A DNA stretch of 64,000 nt from positions 1 through 64,000 of the forward strand of contig CAJTPC010000002.1 of the NCBI GenBank assembly GCA_910578245.1, given 5' to 3'. Made by a program: the position numbers and the translations under genes. Positions 16,599 through 25,573 of the stretch are shown here, in pieces. Origin of the DNA: an uncultured Christensenella sp. (GTDB taxonomy: Bacteria > Bacillota > Clostridia > Christensenellales > UBA3700). Under the pieces are notes generated by a model that was not told the origin of the DNA, ran no database searches, and saw only the letters and a list, made by a program, of their open reading frames with translations. Each line of letters begins with the position of its first letter. The first letter of the stretch is position 1.

Positions 16599-17587
16599 AT
16601 ACGTTTCCCCCCACTGGCTTTATTTACTCTATTCATTATCGACGCGCCTAAACCGTCAACGCCAAAATCCTGACAAATAATATAACCGTATTTTTCCTGC
16701 GCCTCGTGCATTGCATTGTAGATATTACGCATAGCATCTTCATCGCTTTCGCCAAGATCTATCACGTTGAATTGCTCATCGCCCGTATCTTTTAGATAAT
16801 ATTTCTTTGCAATTATGACGGGATTGAGTCCTTTTTGTTTTTGTCGGAAGTATTCCTCTCTTGCCCTCTTTTCATTTGTCGCAACTACCATATCGCAACT
16901 TGGGGCGTAGTGCTTGTACTTCATTCCAGGAGCTTTCGCCACTAAAATCTTACCGTCGAAATTCTTGACTTTGCCAAGCACTTTTGCAAGCATATTAACC
17001 GTAATAGCTCCCGGACGTAAAATTGTTGGTACGTCTGCCGTCATATCGACAATCGTCGATTCTATGCCGACTTCGCAAGCTCCGCCTTGCAATATGAGCG
17101 GTACTCTACCATTCATATCCTCAAATACGTGCTGAGCGCTTGTGGGAGAAATCTTCGTCGACGTATTAGCCGACGGCGCCGCCAACGGCACTCCGCAAGC
17201 CTTTATAAATTCCCTCGCCACACTATGATTAGGAAAACGGATTCCCACCGTGTCAAGCCCCGCCGTGACCTCGTCGGGAACTTTCTTAGACCTCTTGAGA
17301 ATTACCGTTATAGGTCCAGGCATAAACTCATTGATTACAGCCCTTGCTTCATCGGAAATATCTACGGCAAGCCTGTCTATCCAAGATATGTCCGCTATAT
17401 GAGCAATTAGCGGATTGTCCATAGGTCTGCCCTTTGCCTCAAATATCTTGCGTACGGCTTTTGCGTCAAATGCATTTGCGCCAAGACCGTAGACGGTTTC
17501 GGTAGGAAATACTACGACCTCACCGCTTTTAATGAGCTTTACGGCCTCTTCAAGGCCTTGCCGGAGAGTTACTATTCTAGTCTGCAT
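16595..17587 (-). CDS. ywlC: Threonylcarbamoyl-AMP synthase, long Sua5/YwlC type
   Basis: Makes the threonylcarbamoyl-adenylate intermediate for the t6A37 tRNA modification from threonine, bicarbonate and ATP. The YrdC domain (~1-200) shows VVFPTETVYGLGANA, KGRPMDNPLIAHI and PGPITVILKRS; a linker ending APGMKYKHYAP leads to the C-terminal Sua5 domain (~235-330). I use the ATG at 17587, which has AAGGG 7 nt upstream, over the ATG at 17593, which is almost on top of it. The gene is coupled to manA upstream. Confidence 0.95.
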   Translation of the reverse strand: MQTRIVTLRQGLEEAVKLIKSGEVVVFPTETVYGLGANAFDAKAVRKIFEAKGRPMDNPLIAHIADISWIDRLAVDISDEARAVINEFMPGPITVILKRSKKVPDEVTAGLDTVGIRFPNHSVAREFIKACGVPLAAPSANTSTKISPTSAQHVFEDMNGRVPLILQGGACEVGIESTIVDMTADVPTILRPGAITVNMLAKVLGKVKNFDGKILVAKAPGMKYKHYAPSCDMVVATNEKRAREEYFRQKQKGLNPVIIAKKYYLKDTGDEQFNVIDLGESDEDAMRNIYNAMHEAQEKYGYIICQDFGVDGLGASIMNRVNKASGGKRI

Positions 17588-17589
17588 CG

Positions 17590-18543
17590 TCATACCCTTG
17601 CGCTGATTGCCTTGAGATTGCCGTATATATCAACTTTGCCAAGACCTGCCGGCAAGAATACCGTATCGCCCAAATCAAGAGTAATACAACTGCCGTTAGC
17701 CATTATGGCTCCGCTTCCGTCAACTACCGTCAAAGATACGAAAGAATCTTCGTCCACTTCAAAAGTATACTCTTCATTGCAGGTAATCTCGCTAGCCGTA
17801 AAATATTTGCAACTTGCAAGCATGAGCGTATTTTCGTCTATCTTCTCAGAATTTTCATTAGCTTTCACTACCTTTGACGTATCCGTAACCTCAATGGCCT
17901 TGTCTATATGCAACTGCCTTTTGTTGCCGTTGCCGTCAACTCTGTCATAGTCGTAAAGTCTATACGTAATTGAAGAATTTTGCTGAACTTCGCAAAGCAG
18001 TATTCCTCCGCATATTGCGTGTACCGTCCCTGCCGGAATAAACAGACAGTCGCCCTTTTTTACTTCGATGAAGTTGAGATAATCGGTAATCTTACCCTCT
18101 GCCAAAGCCTTTGCAAGTTGTTCTTTGGATATAGGCTCTTTGAATCCGCAATATACCCCTCCGCCTTTTTTTGCGTCAACGATATACCACATCTCCGTTT
18201 TGCCGTATTCGCCCTCAACTCTCATGGCGTATTCATCGTTCGGGTGAACTTGAATAGATAGATTATCCTTGCTGTCAATGAGTTTTACCAGTATAGGAAA
18301 GAATGAAAACTCTTTGCCTTTCTTTCCCAAAAAGTCAGGATTATCTAGCAATACGCCCGATAATTTGCGAGAAGAAAATTCGCCGTTAACTATCATGCTC
18401 TCGCCCTTTTCGTGACACGCAAGTTCCCAGCTCTCGGCGATATTTGCGCCAACTCCTTTTTTATTCCACTTGCCGTCCATAAGTCTTGTTCCGCCCCATA
18501 CCGCTTCTACGGTAGCAGGTATCAATTTCATAGGATAACTCAT
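17590..18543 (-). CDS. manA: Mannose-6-phosphate isomerase (type I, short ManA)
   Basis: Cupin-fold zinc enzyme converting mannose 6-phosphate and fructose 6-phosphate. The 317-aa length fits the Bacillota ManA/PMI group. The metal-site motifs SIQVHPNDEYA, GKTEMWYIV and AGTVHAICGG are visible, followed by QQNSSITYRLYDYDR with the conserved arginine. The first residues (KLIPATVEAVWGGTRL) are typical. It starts a three-gene run with Sua5 and the phosphatase. Confidence 0.95.
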   Translation of the reverse strand: MSYPMKLIPATVEAVWGGTRLMDGKWNKKGVGANIAESWELACHEKGESMIVNGEFSSRKLSGVLLDNPDFLGKKGKEFSFFPILVKLIDSKDNLSIQVHPNDEYAMRVEGEYGKTEMWYIVDAKKGGGVYCGFKEPISKEQLAKALAEGKITDYLNFIEVKKGDCLFIPAGTVHAICGGILLCEVQQNSSITYRLYDYDRVDGNGNKRQLHIDKAIEVTDTSKVVKANENSEKIDENTLMLASCKYFTASEITCNEEYTFEVDEDSFVSLTVVDGSGAIMANGSCITLDLGDTVFLPAGLGKVDIYGNLKAISARV

Positions 18544-18590
18544 TGTATATACCTCGTTTAATTATTTATTATGTTCGTCTTCAACAGGCT

Positions 18591-20330
18591 CTAACGGTTG
18601 GGAAATACTACCGTAAACTCGCTTCCCTCTCCAAGTTCGCTCTTGAGAGAAATCTTTGCGCCGTGAATAACGGCAATTCTCTTCACTATGGCAAGTCCGA
18701 GTCCGGTAGAACCCTCGTTGATATAGGTGCGCGACGCGTCGACTTTATAGAATCTCTCAAATAGTCTGCTTTGATGTTCTTTGGCTATGCCTACGCCGTT
18801 GTCCTTAACCTTGAGCGTAACCGCGTCTTTATTTTCGCTCAGACTTATCTTGACGTATCCGCCCTCTTTATTATATTTGATAGCGTTGTTGACAAGATTG
18901 GTAGCAAGAGTTGCAATCATCTTGGGTCTGCAAAGCAGATTTGCTCTGCCTGAAAGTTCAAGCCGTACTCCCTTGCTGTCGGCAACGCCCTTAAGGTCCT
19001 TGACGACTTCTTCGCAAAGTTTTGCCATGTCCGTAGTCGATTGCTCCTCGTTGTCCATATCAGCGTCCAATTTGGAGAGTTTAAGCATGTCGTCTATGAG
19101 AGTCTTCATTCTACCCGCGTTGGAATTGATTTCCCTTATACACACGTCAAGTTGTTTTTGCGATACTCCTTCCATTGTCATAAGCTCGGAATATCCGCTG
19201 ATTGCCGTGAGCGGAGTCTTGAGTTCGTGAGAAGCATTGGCAAAAAACTCGCTTCTAATCTTCGCGTTGTTGACCTCTATAGTTACGTTGGTGAATATAA
19301 TCACCATTACGTCGCCGGCTATAACTTCATCGTCTACCGTATCGAAACTCGTCTCTACTCTGTATATCTCTTCACCTAAATCGACTTCGCCTACGTAACA
19401 CTTCTTGTCTTCAAGCGATTGCTTTAGCGACGCAAGCAACTCTTCATTATCTACCAGATATCCTAGGTCAACGCCTACCGCATCGTTTTCTTTACCGAAG
19501 ATTTGCAAAGCCACGGTGTTGTTGAGTACTATTCTTCCGCTTGGAGATACCACTATGATGCCTTGATTGACAGAGTGCAGAAGTATGGACGACTTCTTCT
19601 GCTCGTATTGCAAGTTGACAAGGTTTTTGGCAATTTCGCCCGCAACGTCGTCCACCTTAGTCAATACGGCTTTGAACTCAGGAAAGTTGAGTTTTTCAGG
19701 CACTTGCATCGGCGTATACTCGCCGTTATTTATATCGACTAATATCCCTTCAAGTTTTTCAAAAGGAATAGTTGCAAACTTCATATTGATAGTCAAGGCA
19801 AAGTAAGATAACAGTATAACTCCCGCCCAAATCAATACTGCAATGCCGACTATAAGGAAATACGGTCCGCTGTTGTAGATGACGTCTATGGAACACATAA
19901 GAATGAGATAACCGCCCTCTATATTCTCATTCTCTACCTTAACGGCGCAGTTGATAGCCATACCCGACTGATATACGTTTCCTAAAAAGAAGTTTTCTCC
20001 GTTCTTCACGGCTTTGTCAAGTTGTCTGTCAATTCTGCGTCCCAAATCTATATCCGTAGGCGTGTTGGTATATACATCATTCTTGTTAAAGTCAAAGACT
20101 GCTATCTTGTAGACGTCTTCTTTTTCGTTCTCTTCTCTAAGAATAGTTTTTATATCGTCAAAGCTGTCAATATCTTTGAGCTTGTCCGCAATAAATTCAC
20201 TTTCCGGTTGAAGAAAATCTTTTATAGAATTGATAGTATAGATATTGAAAAGGAAAAACGTCAAAGCAACGGTAACGAATACCGCTACCGTCATTATCAA
20301 TATAACTCTTCTCAAAATCTTATTTTTCAT
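18591..20330 (-). CDS. PhoR-like sensor histidine kinase
   Basis: Membrane sensor kinase of 579 aa. Transmembrane helix 1 (~8-30), an extracytoplasmic sensor region (~31-155) and helix 2 (~157-178) are followed by a PAS-like domain (~245-350), the HisKA box with phospho-acceptor His368 (NASHELKTPLTAISGY) and a complete ATPase domain (N box, DNGVGIAKEHQ, STGLGLAIVKR). The architecture is that of PhoR/WalK-type kinases. Its likely partner is the response regulator at 26678-27364, which precedes it in the same transcription direction but is separated by four coupled genes. Confidence 0.93.
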   Translation of the reverse strand: MKNKILRRVILIMTVAVFVTVALTFFLFNIYTINSIKDFLQPESEFIADKLKDIDSFDDIKTILREENEKEDVYKIAVFDFNKNDVYTNTPTDIDLGRRIDRQLDKAVKNGENFFLGNVYQSGMAINCAVKVENENIEGGYLILMCSIDVIYNSGPYFLIVGIAVLIWAGVILLSYFALTINMKFATIPFEKLEGILVDINNGEYTPMQVPEKLNFPEFKAVLTKVDDVAGEIAKNLVNLQYEQKKSSILLHSVNQGIIVVSPSGRIVLNNTVALQIFGKENDAVGVDLGYLVDNEELLASLKQSLEDKKCYVGEVDLGEEIYRVETSFDTVDDEVIAGDVMVIIFTNVTIEVNNAKIRSEFFANASHELKTPLTAISGYSELMTMEGVSQKQLDVCIREINSNAGRMKTLIDDMLKLSKLDADMDNEEQSTTDMAKLCEEVVKDLKGVADSKGVRLELSGRANLLCRPKMIATLATNLVNNAIKYNKEGGYVKISLSENKDAVTLKVKDNGVGIAKEHQSRLFERFYKVDASRTYINEGSTGLGLAIVKRIAVIHGAKISLKSELGEGSEFTVVFPNR

Positions 20331-20345
20331 ATTAAATATATTATA

Positions 20346-22430
20346 TTACGCGTTGGTGAAATTGTCAATTATGGATTTGTATGCCCTAAGATTTAGTATT
20401 TCTTCAAGTGTCGCAGTAGTTGCGCCCTTATTTTCGTTTGCGCCCAAAATATCATCGCCGGACATCGTTGCTCCAAATGCGCCTAAAGAATTATCCAAAT
20501 AATAGTTATCTTCAAAGTTGCGAAATTCGTCAGTACCCGAAGTATACGAGTTGCTTTGATAAATATTCATTCCGCATACCCCGACCATATTGCCGAAATA
20601 CGCGACTTCAGACGTAAGCTCGCCCGTAAAATAACTCTTGATAACACGGCCTCCGCGATATACCATTTCCGTGACGTATTGCCCGTCATCGCCCTTAATA
20701 AAATTGCCATCTTCGTCAACCTTATATTGCTCGATTTCCATTTCGCCTATTTTTCCGGCAATACCGCCGACGTAGGCGATATTATCTGCCGTAACGTTGA
20801 TTTTACCTTGACTTATACAGCTATCTACGTTGGCAAAATAAATGTAGCGCGAATCTATTGCAACTTCGCCGGAACCGAGTATACCGCCTGCGTAGACAGT
20901 CTGCGCCTTAACGGAAATATCACCGCTGTTAATTGAATTATATATATATCCGTATGACGTAGCGGAAATTCCGCCCGTAATTGCCTCGCCGTTGCCGATA
21001 GCGGAGATCTCCCCAACGTTCTTACACATCTCTATTGAAGCTCCACCGCCGTTTAGATAAGATATGCCTGCCGATGTAACGGAAGGCGCGCCGTCGCCTG
21101 TCCCGGTCTGCTCAGAGCTTGAAATAGCTGAAATCAATCCTGAATTTTCACAGTTTTTTACTAAATAATAATTTCGCAGAACTATACCGCAGGCAATCGG
21201 GCTCCAACCTGCAATGTCAGATTTCTGCGATATATCGGCTTGGTTGACGGTATCGGATATCACGTAGTTGTTAATCAAGCATACGCCGGCAACGTCTGCA
21301 GTATCGGCGGTAATCTTACCGACAACTAAGCAATCCTGCACGTTTCCGTTATTGATACCTACTATTCCTCCAAACGAGGTGTTGGCGCCGGTATTGGCTT
21401 TCCCGTTAAGAGAAAACTGCGAATAGTTGACGGCGCAATTCTTAATAGTTCCTGCGTTGCCGTAAACCATTCCGCCCAAAGTAATTTCTCCGGCTACCTC
21501 TTTTGCCGTAGAGAGCGTTCCGCTTACGTTTACCTTAACGCCGTCCATAGAACCATAGTTGGTAATTGCAACAAATGCGTTGCTCTCCGCCGTAGCAATA
21601 CTCGACTTGACGTTTACTGTCACGTTTTCAAGCGACGCGTTTTCAGAAATGGTTGTAAAAACGGCTTTGCCGGAACTCTCTATCGTCATATCTGACAGCT
21701 TGCCGTTGAACGTCTTAATTTTCGCTCCTTTACGGAAAATCAACTTGTGACCGTTGCCGATAATGGTGCAGTTGACTTCTTCAATAGAATAATTTTTGGG
21801 CACGTATACGTCGTGTTCCAGAATAAATTCCTCGTTGGCAGATAAGTCAATATACTTATCAAGACGTTTGGGGGAAACAATAGACGTGGTTATAGACGCG
21901 CCAATGACGATTAAAATTACTAAAAACGCGCTTAAACATATTGTGGCAATCTTTTTCTTTTCGCGATAAGTTAAAGGACGTTTTTCGATAATAATCTCGC
22001 TGCCCTCGAATTTAACGCTCAACGAATACCTAATGTAATGAATAGATTTAAGCCGTTGCTTTACCGCCGAAGATAAGTTGGTCATCGGATAAACTTTCTT
22101 CAAATGCTTAGTTCTATCTAAAATCAAGAGCATCTCCAGCGGAGATACGACTTCGTTTAGATACAATCTCAGACACTTGCCGGCTTTAGCGGAAAATTTC
22201 CTTGAAATTTCCGCTGGCTCGCTTAGCGTAACGGAATTTGTTGTTTTCAAAAACATCTCTTCGTACGCAGAAAGTATTTTGCGGGATTTATAGAGATATA
22301 AAAGCGACAGCACGGGAAATCTACCCAGTCGGTACGCGCCGCACTGAGCTTTTTCCATTAAAGCGTCGAACTCTTTTATATCATCTTTTTTTATAACTTG
22401 AAGCAAGTTGTCTTCTATTGATTGCGCCAT
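20346..22430 (-). CDS. Single-pass membrane protein with extracellular GLUG-type beta-solenoid
   Basis: 694 aa. Residues ~1-155 form a charged, probably helical cytoplasmic domain; a single transmembrane helix follows at ~161-184 with basic residues on the inner side (YREKKK). The rest is extracellular and repetitive: strands ending in N and G, with GLUG-like repeats such as FGGIVGINNGNVQDC, AGGILGSGEVAID and YVGGIAGKIGE between ~310 and 610, predicting a right-handed beta-solenoid. There is no sortase signal. It is 15 nt upstream of the kinase and 18 nt downstream of the coiled-coil gene. The function is unknown; the topology suggests signalling or anchoring across the membrane. Confidence 0.8.
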   Translation of the reverse strand: MAQSIEDNLLQVIKKDDIKEFDALMEKAQCGAYRLGRFPVLSLLYLYKSRKILSAYEEMFLKTTNSVTLSEPAEISRKFSAKAGKCLRLYLNEVVSPLEMLLILDRTKHLKKVYPMTNLSSAVKQRLKSIHYIRYSLSVKFEGSEIIIEKRPLTYREKKKIATICLSAFLVILIVIGASITTSIVSPKRLDKYIDLSANEEFILEHDVYVPKNYSIEEVNCTIIGNGHKLIFRKGAKIKTFNGKLSDMTIESSGKAVFTTISENASLENVTVNVKSSIATAESNAFVAITNYGSMDGVKVNVSGTLSTAKEVAGEITLGGMVYGNAGTIKNCAVNYSQFSLNGKANTGANTSFGGIVGINNGNVQDCLVVGKITADTADVAGVCLINNYVISDTVNQADISQKSDIAGWSPIACGIVLRNYYLVKNCENSGLISAISSSEQTGTGDGAPSVTSAGISYLNGGGASIEMCKNVGEISAIGNGEAITGGISATSYGYIYNSINSGDISVKAQTVYAGGILGSGEVAIDSRYIYFANVDSCISQGKINVTADNIAYVGGIAGKIGEMEIEQYKVDEDGNFIKGDDGQYVTEMVYRGGRVIKSYFTGELTSEVAYFGNMVGVCGMNIYQSNSYTSGTDEFRNFEDNYYLDNSLGAFGATMSGDDILGANENKGATTATLEEILNLRAYKSIIDNFTNA

Positions 22431-22448
22431 ATCCCTAGTTTATATTTC

Positions 22449-23189
22449 CTATTTAACGTCTTTAGAAATAATATCTTTTTTCTTGATTTTCACCTTTCTG
22501 TCCTCCGCCCATTTATCAAACGCGTCAAACAAATACTCTTCGTTAACAGTACTACCCTCCACCAGCTTTTTCAATAACGCAGACGTATTGGAAAACTCTG
22601 TGACGAGAATAGCAATATTCTTGCCTTGCTCGGCAACAACCGCCGACAACTGTTCGTTTTCTTTTCGGATAGCCTCTATCTTTTCTGCATTTTGTTTCAA
22701 GACAGATGCTATGTCCTTATTTATAAAGTCGCTGATTTTTTCTACGTTGGTATTGTAAGAATCAAGCGATTTTTGCAATCCCCTGAGATCGTATGACGAA
22801 CGCTTTTCGGATATAAGCGTATCAATCCGCGCGAGCTGACTTTGCGCAGTCTTCTCTATTTCGCTTAGCGTGTCAATCTTGCTGACAACTTCTGAAAATC
22901 GCGAGGACATATCCTTTACCGCCTGCGCGTACTTCTCGCCCGAATCCGCATACTCTTCAATTCTTCTGCTAAGTTCCTGTCCGCTCTTGGCTTGCGCGTT
23001 GATAGTAGCGTGAACTTTTTCAAGCTGATTCACGGCATTGCCCGAAAAACTTTTAGTAAGGTCGTCAAGGTCGCTCCTTATCTCTTCGTAGGTCTTACTA
23101 ACTTGATGCAAGCTGTCCTGCAACGGCGCAATAAGATTGCGATACTCTATAAAACTGTTGATAAGTTCTTTAATGGAATTTTCGTTCAT
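22449..23189 (-). CDS. Coiled-coil protein of the four-gene cassette
   Basis: 246 aa, almost continuous heptad-like helix (about 10-205; for example SGQELSRRIEEYADSGEKYA and ENEQLSAVVAEQGKNIAIL) with a short basic C-terminal end (DRKVKIKKKD). No membrane segment and no known domain. The start overlaps the helicase stop by 4 nt (ATGA), so it is translationally coupled. It probably oligomerises and bridges the helicase and the membrane protein; this is inference from position and structure. Confidence 0.75.
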   Translation of the reverse strand: MNENSIKELINSFIEYRNLIAPLQDSLHQVSKTYEEIRSDLDDLTKSFSGNAVNQLEKVHATINAQAKSGQELSRRIEEYADSGEKYAQAVKDMSSRFSEVVSKIDTLSEIEKTAQSQLARIDTLISEKRSSYDLRGLQKSLDSYNTNVEKISDFINKDIASVLKQNAEKIEAIRKENEQLSAVVAEQGKNIAILVTEFSNTSALLKKLVEGSTVNEEYLFDAFDKWAEDRKVKIKKKDIISKDVK

Positions 23190-25573
23190 TGTCTTTTCCT
23201 CTTCATATTATTGTTTGCGGTCTTCAACGCTACCGCTATTTCACTGCTGTCTTTATTGAGCGTGTCCAATATAATTTTCTTTGCCACGTCGTTATCCTCA
23301 ACTAACGGATAAAAACGTACGATTTCAGGATTGAGTACTCCACCGCCCTGTAAGCAAGCGTCCATCAGCGGAAATAACTCCGTATCTCCCGAACGGGTAA
23401 ACATCTCTCTCGCCTCTGCGTCCATACCCTGTCGCCAGTACTCAATACCGGCTTCTCTTATCTTGCCGTAACGCAAGTAATTCTCATGTATAGAAATATA
23501 TATAAATTGCTTCTTACGTACCTCGTCCGAAGACAGCCTATCCGCAGTATTCCTTGCGTTGTCGTACTGCTCAAGCGAACAGAACTTTTCGATACGCTCG
23601 ATAAATTCATCATCGTCTATCTCTATTCGACCTGCAATTTCTCTCAAATATGCGAGCGCGCCTTCTTTATTCTTGCGCTCAAAACATTCGTTAAAAAGTT
23701 CGTTAAAAGTTTCCGGATAGTTTGACTCTGCGACAAATAGATATTGCTTTGCTCTGGATATGCCGACGTAAAACAAATTAAAATAGTATCTGAATACAGA
23801 ATTCTCATCGGCTTTCTTTCTGTTGAGCGACATATTGTGAAGATAACGCCATTTGTCGGCATTATCGCTCAATACGTCTGCGAGTATTACGGTATTTCTC
23901 TCAAGCCCCTTTGCTTCGGCTACGGTAAGAATCTCTATTTTACCCAAGAATTTTTTGAGTTCTTCTTTTTTCTTTTGCGAAGCCACGACTACGGTTACGT
24001 TCTCGAACTTCTTATCTCCTAGAGAATAAACAAACCTACTGTCCTTTACTACAACCGCTCCCGACGGCAATGGCGAAGGTACGCTCTCGCCTCTTAAAAC
24101 GAAGCTGTGAGTGCCGAACCTCTTCATATTCATTTCGCCGAGTTTCTCGGCAATTTTTTCAATCCTCTGAGTACTGCGATAATTGTGTCTTAACTCGTTA
24201 ACGCCCGTTACGTCGCCGTACATCAAGCGCTTTAAGTATCCGAAATTAAAATACGACGGATTTATCATTTGCAAAGCGTCGCCCACGCAGAACAGCTTTC
24301 TGCACAGTCTTTTCATAAGACATAGATTCACTTGCGTAAAGTCTTGCGCCTCGTCAATAATGCCTACGGAATACGTTGGCGCAGACACTTTGCTTAAAAT
24401 CTCACGGCTCATAAGATTATTGTCGGTATAATCGCGCTTTTTCAAAAACTCGGCATAGTCGGTTGCAACAGAGTAAATTACGTCGCACTCGCGCGGAGTA
24501 AAACTATCGCTCCTAGCCTCAATATACTCTTGCTTACTCATCATATCGCTTGGAGTATCAAGTTCGTACTTGCCGAAGATCATTCCGTAGATTTCTTTGT
24601 AAATTATCTCGGGAGCAATATTTTTTATCTTTTCCAACGCGCCGGAAAGTCGATAATTTCTTCCGTTTCCCAAATACTCGTTCAGAAATACGCTTTCGCC
24701 CGCTACGCGCTTTACTTCAAAATAGTGCGCGTAAATATCCTCTATCAGACGGTATTCTACCTTTTCTTTCAAAAATTTTGCAATGCGTTTTAACGCGGAA
24801 ATTATCTCTCCGTCTTCGTCTACTGAAAATAGAATACCGAGTTTGTTTTCCACAGCTTTTTTATGGTCTGCGTCAAGGAAGACGACGCGCCCGCTCTCAT
24901 ACGCGGAAATAAAGCCGTCGATATTTTTGGAAAACAGTTCGACACGGTTGCGCGTTTCGCTAAGAAGTCCTCGAGAAAACGTAGTATATAGCACCGCGCC
25001 ACGATAGTTGCGACAAGCGCAATACACGATTTTTTCAACGCATACGTTGGTCTTACCGCTGCCGGCAATACCCTGCACAAGCATATTTGCGTCCTCGGTT
25101 TCGACAATTTTGCGTTGCGTTTCGTTAAGATACGGGAAGTTGACTATACCGTCGGAGCCTGACACAAGATACAATCTAGTCAAGTCCTCTTCTTGCGCGG
25201 TATCGCTTGTTTCGCGTAAAACGAGAGAAATCTTACTGCCGGATGAAATATAATCGCTCAGCCGTCTGTCAATTCCGCCCTCGTTAGAATTTGCGCTTAA
25301 GAATTTATAAAAGACTATATCTCCGCCTTTCAGCCTTTTATCTGCCCCTTTGCAAAGCAGGAAAAGCGTATAAAGTCCGTCTTCCGTCTGCGCAATGCAA
25401 CAACCGTTGGGGAGAGTTACGTTAGAACTGAAAATACTTTCCGCAACGCGTGAAATAAAAGCGTCGATGGCAATTATTCTGCGCGTCAGCGTAATAAAAC
25501 CTTCTGTCTTGTAGACAGTTCGGCTTGAAGATAAAGCTATTTTTTTTGTGTCGGCAGTTATTCTTTGTATCAT
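23186..25573 (-). CDS. UvrD/Rep-like superfamily 1 helicase
   Basis: 795-aa SF1 helicase-like ATPase. An N-terminal domain of ~150 residues precedes the Q-motif-like NETQRKIVE and Walker A GIAGSGKT (168-175). Walker B reads IIDEAQDF, followed by motif III-like VGDALQMI, the arginine-containing LRHNYRST and the C-terminal FYVGISRAKQYLFVAES, all diagnostic of UvrD/HelD/DNA helicase IV relatives. The region between Walker A and B is compact. A C-terminal helical extension (~640-795) has no recognised domain. Both ends overlap neighbours by 4 nt, so release-factor-like, helicase and coiled-coil proteins are made from one coupled message. Confidence 0.88.
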   Translation of the reverse strand: MIQRITADTKKIALSSSRTVYKTEGFITLTRRIIAIDAFISRVAESIFSSNVTLPNGCCIAQTEDGLYTLFLLCKGADKRLKGGDIVFYKFLSANSNEGGIDRRLSDYISSGSKISLVLRETSDTAQEEDLTRLYLVSGSDGIVNFPYLNETQRKIVETEDANMLVQGIAGSGKTNVCVEKIVYCACRNYRGAVLYTTFSRGLLSETRNRVELFSKNIDGFISAYESGRVVFLDADHKKAVENKLGILFSVDEDGEIISALKRIAKFLKEKVEYRLIEDIYAHYFEVKRVAGESVFLNEYLGNGRNYRLSGALEKIKNIAPEIIYKEIYGMIFGKYELDTPSDMMSKQEYIEARSDSFTPRECDVIYSVATDYAEFLKKRDYTDNNLMSREILSKVSAPTYSVGIIDEAQDFTQVNLCLMKRLCRKLFCVGDALQMINPSYFNFGYLKRLMYGDVTGVNELRHNYRSTQRIEKIAEKLGEMNMKRFGTHSFVLRGESVPSPLPSGAVVVKDSRFVYSLGDKKFENVTVVVASQKKKEELKKFLGKIEILTVAEAKGLERNTVILADVLSDNADKWRYLHNMSLNRKKADENSVFRYYFNLFYVGISRAKQYLFVAESNYPETFNELFNECFERKNKEGALAYLREIAGRIEIDDDEFIERIEKFCSLEQYDNARNTADRLSSDEVRKKQFIYISIHENYLRYGKIREAGIEYWRQGMDAEAREMFTRSGDTELFPLMDACLQGGGVLNPEIVRFYPLVEDNDVAKKIILDTLNKDSSEIAVALKTANNNMKRKRQ